From Hyphomicrobium_A sp964622715 (GTDB lineage Bacteria > Pseudomonadota > Alphaproteobacteria > Rhizobiales > Hyphomicrobiaceae): 20,592 nt of DNA. Below the pieces are notes generated by a model that saw only the letters and a list, made by a program, of their open reading frames with translations, did not search any database and was not told the DNA's origin. The first letter of the stretch is position 1. Every line of letters begins with the position of its first letter. Below are positions 15,726 through 20,592 of this stretch, piece by piece. The stretch spans positions 1 to 20,592 of the forward strand of contig CAZURR010000042.1 in the NCBI GenBank assembly GCA_964622715.1, in the 5' to 3' direction. Both the position numbers and the translations under genes were made by a program.

Positions 15726-15970
15726 GGTGCCTCCTCGAAGCGAAAGAGAACAGCATTTCGCAGCTTTCGCCGCAGCGCAGATAAATTTTGCCCGAGGGAC
15801 GGTGCGGATGTCTCTTTTCGCCAACACTGGACGACAATTGTTCCAAAGTACGTGCCCCTATTTGGTGTAAGGCGTCTGTTGCGATCGATCTGGTCATGGT
15901 AGCTTTATATTTCAGCGTCTGGGTCGCATGCGCGTATCGCATGTGAAGTAAAAAACCACAAAGAATCTCA
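15726..15970. other. divergent intergenic region, relatively AT-rich near the GmrSD-like gene
   Basis: This 245-bp stretch holds the divergent starts of the DUF952-pyrD operon and the DUF262 gene. Bases 15901-15970 are clearly more AT-rich than the surroundings (a TATATT box at 15906-15911 and an A-run at 15950-15955). An inverted repeat CATGCG-N5-CGCATG lies at 15927-15943. Short reading frames here look like noise. Confidence 0.45.
15927..15943. promoter_or_regulatory. inverted repeat, possible operator for the GmrSD-like gene
   Basis: CATGCG, five bases, CGCATG: a perfect 6-5-6 dyad 28 bases before the start codon and about 16 bases after a TATATT box at 15906-15911. The position suits a repressor site or a leader hairpin. 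No regulator gene is adjacent. Confidence 0.3.
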
Positions 15971-17716
15971 ATGTTATCTGTTCTTCCGACAGCGTCGCTT
16001 ACGGTCCTCGATCTCTTTTCAACCCCATTTCATTACACGGTCCCCTGCTACCAGAGACCATATTCCTGGACCACGAATGAAGCGGGCCAATTGCTCGAAG
16101 ACATTCTCGCGGCGGCAGGCTTAGGTGGCGACGGGACTCCCGCTGAGCCGGATTATTTTATCGGGACAATCCTTTTGCTCGATCCCTTGGGCGGAGACCT
16201 GCCGAAGGCCAGAGAAAAAGATCCACGCGTATTTGAGGTCATCGATGGGCAGCAGCGGCTCATAACACTCGCGATTCTGGCTGCCGTTCTGCGCGATCTG
16301 GGAACCGAAAGGTGGCGATGGGGCGGGCGTAAGCTCGATCAACTGATCAACGCCGATTCCGCAGCCGTGAAATCGAAATCAGCGAGTTTTCGCATCGAGT
16401 TGCGAAACCAGGAGCAGCAGTTCCTCCAAGATTTTGTGCAAACGCGCGGCGGCTGTGGGGCAATGCCGCAAACTGAGGCAGCCAACGAGGCAGAAGAGCG
16501 TTTGTTTGCAGTGCGCGAGCACTTCATTGGGGAGCTTGCTGCGCTCAGCGAGGCGGATCGGCGTCGCTTGGCCGACTTCCTGTGCGTCAAGTGTCACTTC
16601 GTCGTCGTACTATCGCGAGACATCGACCGTGCGCACCACTTTTTTACGGTGCTGAATGAGCGTGGCAGGAGCCTGCAGCGCAACGATATTCTTAAAGCGG
16701 AGCTATTGAAGGGCGTGCCGCCCGAGCGCGCCGGCGAGGCACTGGCGCGATGGGAAGAGGCGTCGAGCATGCTAGGGCCGGCATTCGAGACATTTTTCAG
16801 CCACTTGTTCAGCATCCATGGGCACAGTGAATCTAAGATCATTACCGGCGTTCGTCGTCTGGTGAATGATACGGGCGGGCCAGAACCGTTCCTGAAATCG
16901 ATCGTAACGCCGCTGGCGTATTCCTATCACTTGCTCCGTAGCGCGGCCGATATTGAACTATCGATCGACGCGGAGGCGCGCCGCTATCTCGTCTATCTTG
17001 GTCGACTGCCCGAAGGTGATTGGGCGCCCGCAGGAATTCTTGCGCTGAAGCAGTATCAGGACGATCCCGCTCGCGCGACACTGCTGCTCAAGGAGATTGA
17101 TCGTCTCGCGCACTTGCTTCGCCTTCTGTGCAACGGCAAGGGGAAACGGATGCGCCGTTTTGCGGCTGTGATCGACGCAATTAAGAGCGACCAGCCGATA
17201 TTTCCAGGTGAAGGACCATTCCAGCTGACGCGCGAAGAGGTGCGCAATATCGGTTACCACCTTCGCACACTTTATCGGCGTGACCAGCAAGTGTGTAAAT
17301 TGTTGCTCTTGCGCCTCAACGATGAGATTGCCCGGAACACGACGGTTCTCGATCCAAGCGACTACAGCGTCGAGCACGTGCTGCCGCAGCGCCCCGGCGC
17401 GAATAGCGAGTGGCGGCGGTGGTTCGCCGATGCTGAAGAACGTGAATCATGTACCGAGAGCCTCGGCAATCTGGTGGCCGTGACGCAGCGGCAAAATGAT
17501 CGCGCGCGCAACCAGGCCTTTGCGCGTAAACGCGAGATCTACCGCGGCTTGGTCGACGATCCTCCTGTGCTCGCCATCACCCGGGACGCGGTCGACGCCG
17601 AGGTTTGGCGTGCGCAACAAATCCGCGCGCGCGAGACTGAGCTCTTGGGCATCATCCGCAAAATCTGGGGTATCGATGTCGAGGGCGTGCGCCCACAGGC
17701 CAAAGGCGTCGCGTAA
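15971..17716 (+). CDS. GmrSD-like DUF262/DUF1524 protein (putative type IV restriction or phage defence)
   Basis: The 581-residue protein fuses an N-terminal DUF262 (GmrS-like, ParB/Srx-fold NTPase) domain to a C-terminal DUF1524 (GmrD-like HNH nuclease) domain. In DUF262, YQRPYSW is near residue 28 and the nucleotide-site motif DGQQR is at 92-96; LNERGRSLQRNDILKAELL closes the domain near 226-250. In DUF1524, the HNH core is EH at 468-469, an Asn in LGNL at 500, and N..ARNQAF..KREIY at 509-524. Related proteins such as GmrSD and BrxU cut modified phage DNA in a nucleotide-dependent way. All key motifs seem intact, so it could be active. No partner methylase, BREX or toxin gene is in view. 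The start has only a weak AAAGAA upstream. It converges on lysS with 16 bp between stops. Confidence 0.9.
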   Translation: MLSVLPTASLTVLDLFSTPFHYTVPCYQRPYSWTTNEAGQLLEDILAAAGLGGDGTPAEPDYFIGTILLLDPLGGDLPKAREKDPRVFEVIDGQQRLITLAILAAVLRDLGTERWRWGGRKLDQLINADSAAVKSKSASFRIELRNQEQQFLQDFVQTRGGCGAMPQTEAANEAEERLFAVREHFIGELAALSEADRRRLADFLCVKCHFVVVLSRDIDRAHHFFTVLNERGRSLQRNDILKAELLKGVPPERAGEALARWEEASSMLGPAFETFFSHLFSIHGHSESKIITGVRRLVNDTGGPEPFLKSIVTPLAYSYHLLRSAADIELSIDAEARRYLVYLGRLPEGDWAPAGILALKQYQDDPARATLLLKEIDRLAHLLRLLCNGKGKRMRRFAAVIDAIKSDQPIFPGEGPFQLTREEVRNIGYHLRTLYRRDQQVCKLLLLRLNDEIARNTTVLDPSDYSVEHVLPQRPGANSEWRRWFADAEERESCTESLGNLVAVTQRQNDRARNQAFARKREIYRGLVDDPPVLAITRDAVDAEVWRAQQIRARETELLGIIRKIWGIDVEGVRPQAKGVA

Positions 17717-17732
17717 AATTCGGCACGACCGA

Positions 17733-19352
17733 TCAAGCCGCCTTCACGAGCTCGCCCTTTAGCGCCTTGTCGATTAGCGCACGTGTTTCGTCGACGCCAT
17801 AAAGCTCAATGAACCCTCCAAAGCGCGGCCCTTGGGACTGCCCCAGAAGAACCTCGTAGATGGCCTTGAACCAGTCACGCAAGTGTTCAGCAAACCCGTT
17901 CGCCTTGCCGGCCTCATACACGATGCTCTGCAGTTCCTTTGCGGTAGCGCCAGGTTTGGCTTTGGCCAGTTCGGCGTTGAGGGCTTGAAGTGCAGTGCGC
18001 TCGGCGTCGGTCGGTGCGCGAAACTGCTTAGCTGGCTCAACAAAATCTGCGTAGTAGCGCAGGGCATAGCCGACGAGATTGTCGAGCACGGGGAACTTTG
18101 CAGGACTGGCATCAGGTGCAATGCGGCGGATGAAGCCCCACAGCACGTTCGCATCGTGTGCGTTCGATGCTGAGACGAGGTTCAATAGCAGCCCGAACGT
18201 GATCGGCATATCGACGGTAGGCGGGCGGCCAGCATGAATATGCCAAACGGGGCTGTCGAGTTTCTGCTTGGCCTCTTGAGAGGGATAGGCTGCCACGAAC
18301 TGCAGATACTCATCGACAGCACGCGGGATCACGTCGAAAAAGAGCCGCTTTGCAGAGCGCGGCTTCTGGAACATGAACAGTGACAGGCTCTCGGGCGAAG
18401 CATACGAAAGCCACTCCTCAACGGAGAGGCCATTCCCCTTCGACTTGGAGATCTTCTCGCCCTTGTCATCTAAGAACAGCTCGTAGTTGAAGCCCTCCGG
18501 CGGCGTGCCGCCTAACGCTCTGCAGATTTTCGACGAAAGCGTTACGGAATCGATGAGATCCTTACCGGCCATCTCGTAGTCGACGCCGAGCGCGGTCCAG
18601 CGCATCGCCCAGTCACCCTTCCATTGACATTTTACGTGGCCGCCGGTGACTGGTGTTTCCACCTTCTCGCCCGTTTCAGGGTCCTGATAGACGACCGTGC
18701 CCTTTTGGGGATGGCGCTCGATCATTGGCACTTGCAACACGTGGCCGGTGCGCGGGCAAAGGGGAAGGAACGGCGAATAGGTTGCGCGCCGCTCCGGTCC
18801 CAGCGTTGGCAAGATGATGTCCATGACCTTGTCGTAGGACCTCAGCATGTTCAACAGCGTCTCATCGAACCGGCCGGACTCATAACACTGTGTGGCGGAG
18901 AAGAACTCGTAGTCGAACCCGAATCGATCGAGGAAGGCCTGCAACCGCGCATTGTTGTGCGCGGCAAAGCTTGGATATTCGCTAGAGAAGGGATCGGGCA
19001 CGCGCGACAGCGGCTTGTTTAGGTGCGCGCTCAGCATTTCCTTGTTCGGCACGTTGTCGGGCACTTTGCGCAGCCCGTCCATATCGTCAGAAAAGCAGAT
19101 GAGTCGCGTTGCGCGCTTGCCTTCAGTCAGCACTTCGAAGGCATGGCGCACCATCGTCGTGCGCGCGACCTCGCTGAAAGTACCGATGTGCGGCAGACCT
19201 GATGGCCCATAGCCGGTCTCAAAGATTACTGTCTTGTCCTTGCCGCCCTTGAGCTTGTTGAGCCGGGCAATGAGACGGCGGGCCTCCTCGAACGGCCAGG
19301 CCCTGGCGTCATTGAGGACGGCGGTAAGCGCAGGCTCGAGGTTACGTTTCAT
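17733..19352 (-). CDS. lysS: lysine--tRNA ligase, class I
   Basis: This is the class I (archaeal-type) lysyl-tRNA synthetase, unrelated in fold to the class II enzyme of most bacteria and typical of many Alphaproteobacteria. The 539-residue product has the Rossmann HIGH-type motif HIGT at 55-58 within ETGYGPSGLPHIGTF, and the KMSKS-type motif KISKS at 300-304. The anticodon-binding helical cage fills the C-terminal third. I chose ATG 19352. An upstream GTG at 19421 would add a Pro/Ser-rich tail that looks uncoding and would lie upstream of the likely transcription start. The gene is divergent from the YcgN-type gene. Confidence 0.95.
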   Translation of the reverse strand: MKRNLEPALTAVLNDARAWPFEEARRLIARLNKLKGGKDKTVIFETGYGPSGLPHIGTFSEVARTTMVRHAFEVLTEGKRATRLICFSDDMDGLRKVPDNVPNKEMLSAHLNKPLSRVPDPFSSEYPSFAAHNNARLQAFLDRFGFDYEFFSATQCYESGRFDETLLNMLRSYDKVMDIILPTLGPERRATYSPFLPLCPRTGHVLQVPMIERHPQKGTVVYQDPETGEKVETPVTGGHVKCQWKGDWAMRWTALGVDYEMAGKDLIDSVTLSSKICRALGGTPPEGFNYELFLDDKGEKISKSKGNGLSVEEWLSYASPESLSLFMFQKPRSAKRLFFDVIPRAVDEYLQFVAAYPSQEAKQKLDSPVWHIHAGRPPTVDMPITFGLLLNLVSASNAHDANVLWGFIRRIAPDASPAKFPVLDNLVGYALRYYADFVEPAKQFRAPTDAERTALQALNAELAKAKPGATAKELQSIVYEAGKANGFAEHLRDWFKAIYEVLLGQSQGPRFGGFIELYGVDETRALIDKALKGELVKAA

Positions 19353-19421
19353 TGCGGGCAAGCTTTTAGAGGATGGAGCTGGGGCAAGGCCGCGCGGGCC
19401 GGGTGACGTCGTGGGCGGCAC

Positions 19422-19449
19422 CCTATGGTCCGCGGGTGCACTGCGTCAA
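19422..19449 (-). promoter_or_regulatory. candidate lysS promoter
   Basis: On the minus strand TTGACG (19444-19449, five of six to consensus) is followed after 16 bases by CATAGG (19422-19427), a weak -10 as is common in Alphaproteobacteria. It predicts a leader of about 60 bases before ATG 19352 and would exclude the upstream GTG start. Confidence 0.3.
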
Positions 19450-19591
19450 CGATGGTTGGCCGGCTTCAGATAAGGGGACAAGAATTGCTGGGAGGTTCGG
19501 CCCTCAGCCTATGTGCTACAAGAACGATGACGGCCAAATCCATCGTGGCCGCAAGGCTCACTCTCAAGCACTAAGAAATAGCGAATAGCCA

Positions 19592-20080
19592 ATGAGCTGT
19601 CCTGAAGATACTGGCGATCCCGAGACGACGGTTGCACTCGACGCCGCCCCTTTCTGGGTGACCAAGCGGCTGGAAGCGTTGTCGCGCACTGAGTGGGAGT
19701 CCCTGTGCGATGGCTGCGGCCAGTGCTGTCTCATCAAGGTCGAGGATGAGGATACGGGCGGCATATTTCTCACGCGGCTTGCCTGCCACCTCCTTGACGC
19801 AGGCACCTGCCGCTGCGGTGACTATGCAAACCGGCATGCCCGTGTGCCGGACTGCGTGGTGATCAGCCCCGATAACGTGCAAAAACTCTCTTGGCTGCCG
19901 CAGAGCTGCGCCTACAGGCGGATCGCCGAGGGGCATGGTCTGGCGTGGTGGCACCCGTTGGTGTCGGGCGATGCCGACACGGTACATCAGGCGGGCGTTT
20001 CGGTACGCAGTTGGTCGCGTAGCGAGGAGGGCGTGCGCCCGAGCGCGATCGCGCGGTACATTATCGATGAGGTCGGGTGA
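19592..20080 (+). CDS. YcgN-type cysteine cluster protein (UPF0260)
   Basis: The 162-residue cytoplasmic protein belongs to the YcgN/UPF0260 family. Its cysteines are arranged as in homologues: C39, C42, C45 and C46 in the motif CDGCGQCC, then C65, C73, C75, C88 and C106, consistent with binding a metal or Fe-S cluster. Other family marks are FWVTKRLEALSRTEWESLCDG near the N-terminus, WLPQSCAYR at 101-109, and the WHPLVSGD segment that follows. The molecular function is not established. The ribosome-binding site is weak. The gene is divergent from lysS; the gap between them (19353-19591) holds no other gene that I can support. Confidence 0.93.
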   Translation: MSCPEDTGDPETTVALDAAPFWVTKRLEALSRTEWESLCDGCGQCCLIKVEDEDTGGIFLTRLACHLLDAGTCRCGDYANRHARVPDCVVISPDNVQKLSWLPQSCAYRRIAEGHGLAWWHPLVSGDADTVHQAGVSVRSWSRSEEGVRPSAIARYIIDEVG

Positions 20081-20130
20081 TCGCCGGAACGTGAGCGGGC
20101 ATTGAAACACGAAAAAGACTACGCCGGATT

Positions 20131-20592
20131 CTAACCGAGAGACTGGTACCGCTTCGTTGGGCAGGGCAGTCCAAAATCTACAAACCGCCAAGGTCGGCTG
20201 ACGGTGGGGAAGCCAGAGGTTTCTACCGGGTGACGGACCCATGCTGGCCTGGGTTTTTTGCCGGCGGCATACAAGGCTTTGATCGCGCGCTGCGTTCCGG
20301 ACCCAAAGTTGCCATCCATGTCGCCTTCATAATAGCCCGCTTCGCGCAACAGACGCTGCAGTTCACGACGAAACTCCTTGTCCAGGCGTTGGAATTCGTC
20401 GTCATCTGTTTAAGCGTGAACGCATGACTTTTTTAAGCGCCGCAATAATGAGGCGTGCTGCCTCCCGCTGATCTCTGGATATGCCGAAGCCCTCATGATA
20501 CGCCCGCCCGAGGTTATGCATGGCGTCCGCATTGCCAGCCTCGGCGGCTTTGCGGTACCAACGGTTGGCTTCCGTGACGTCTTTGGTGATGC
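20131..20592 (-). pseudogene. frameshifted 3' part of a SEL1-repeat, peptidoglycan-binding-like gene (cut by window end)
   Basis: Read from the window edge on the minus strand, one frame encodes a SEL1 repeat (EANRWYRKAAEAGNADAMHNLG at about 20523-20570, then REAARLIIAALKK) and would stop at 20402. A second frame continues as HAFTLKQMTTNSNAWT (about 20380-20427), a segment I recall following SEL1 repeats in alphaproteobacterial homologues. A third frame resumes as KEFRRELQRLLREAGYYEG and DGNFGSGTQRAIKALYAAG (about 20257-20384), a peptidoglycan-binding-like helical domain, ending at the TAG at 20131-20133. Both changes are explained by the loss of one base: in the A6 run at 20429-20434, and near 20384. 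It is either a decaying gene or two assembly errors. The last 30-odd residues before the TAG look unlike the family and may be out of frame too. Confidence 0.7.

Noticed and set aside
19373..19588. A 71-codon plus-strand frame between lysS and the YcgN-type gene
   Set aside because: It covers the likely lysS promoter, lacks a ribosome-binding site and has no family resemblance.
20398..20407. Programmed +1 frameshift at AGA-TGA-C, similar to prfB
   Set aside because: A jump there would join the SEL1 frame to the final frame, but it would discard the KQMTTNSNAW segment in the middle frame that looks like genuine family sequence. No Shine-Dalgarno stimulator is present. Two deletions explain the pattern better.

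Overview
The window looks like a chromosomal segment from an alphaproteobacterium, most likely of the order Hyphomicrobiales (Hyphomicrobium/Rhizobiales-like). The pointers are moderately high GC, a class I (archaeal-type) lysyl-tRNA synthetase, a TSUP transporter paired with a TIGR02186 membrane protein, a DUF6460 protein, a PodJ-like SEL1 protein, and the ligase-associated helicase/PdeM pair. The placement is inferred from gene content; no 16S gene is present.

Layout. 1-75: a complete tRNA-Gly(CCC) on the minus strand. 265-1236: a radical SAM protein with a cysteine-rich tail, convergent with mscL (1243-1617). 1821-3934: a two-subunit sodium:solute symporter (DUF4212 small subunit plus SSS large subunit), convergent with a minus-strand pair, yjbQ and a secreted coiled-coil protein (3951-4896). 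5237-8317: a large PodJ-like membrane protein with a coiled-coil N-terminus, a disordered linker, one membrane span and SEL1 repeats. 8318-8671: no supported gene. 8672-10554: overlapping TSUP and TIGR02186 genes. 10561-13847: overlapping pdeM and DEXH helicase of the ligase-associated DNA damage response. 13979-14257: a small DUF6460 membrane protein. 14269-15725: a DUF952-pyrD operon. 15971-17716: a stand-alone GmrSD-like DUF262/DUF1524 protein, the best defence candidate. 17733-19352: lysS class I. 19592-20080: a YcgN-type cysteine-cluster protein. 20131-20592: the 3' part of a SEL1/peptidoglycan-binding gene broken by two apparent single-base frameshifts and cut by the window end.

Most of the window is housekeeping or conserved alphaproteobacterial sequence, with no mobile element, integrase or CRISPR array. 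The points that merit a second look are the GmrSD-like gene lying alone among core genes, the helicase-pdeM pair without its ligase and exonuclease, the frameshifted SEL1 gene, the radical SAM protein with its auxiliary cysteines, the TSUP-TIGR02186 pair of unknown substrate, a candidate CtrA box before the PodJ-like gene, and five convergent gene pairs whose stop codons lie only 6-16 bp apart.
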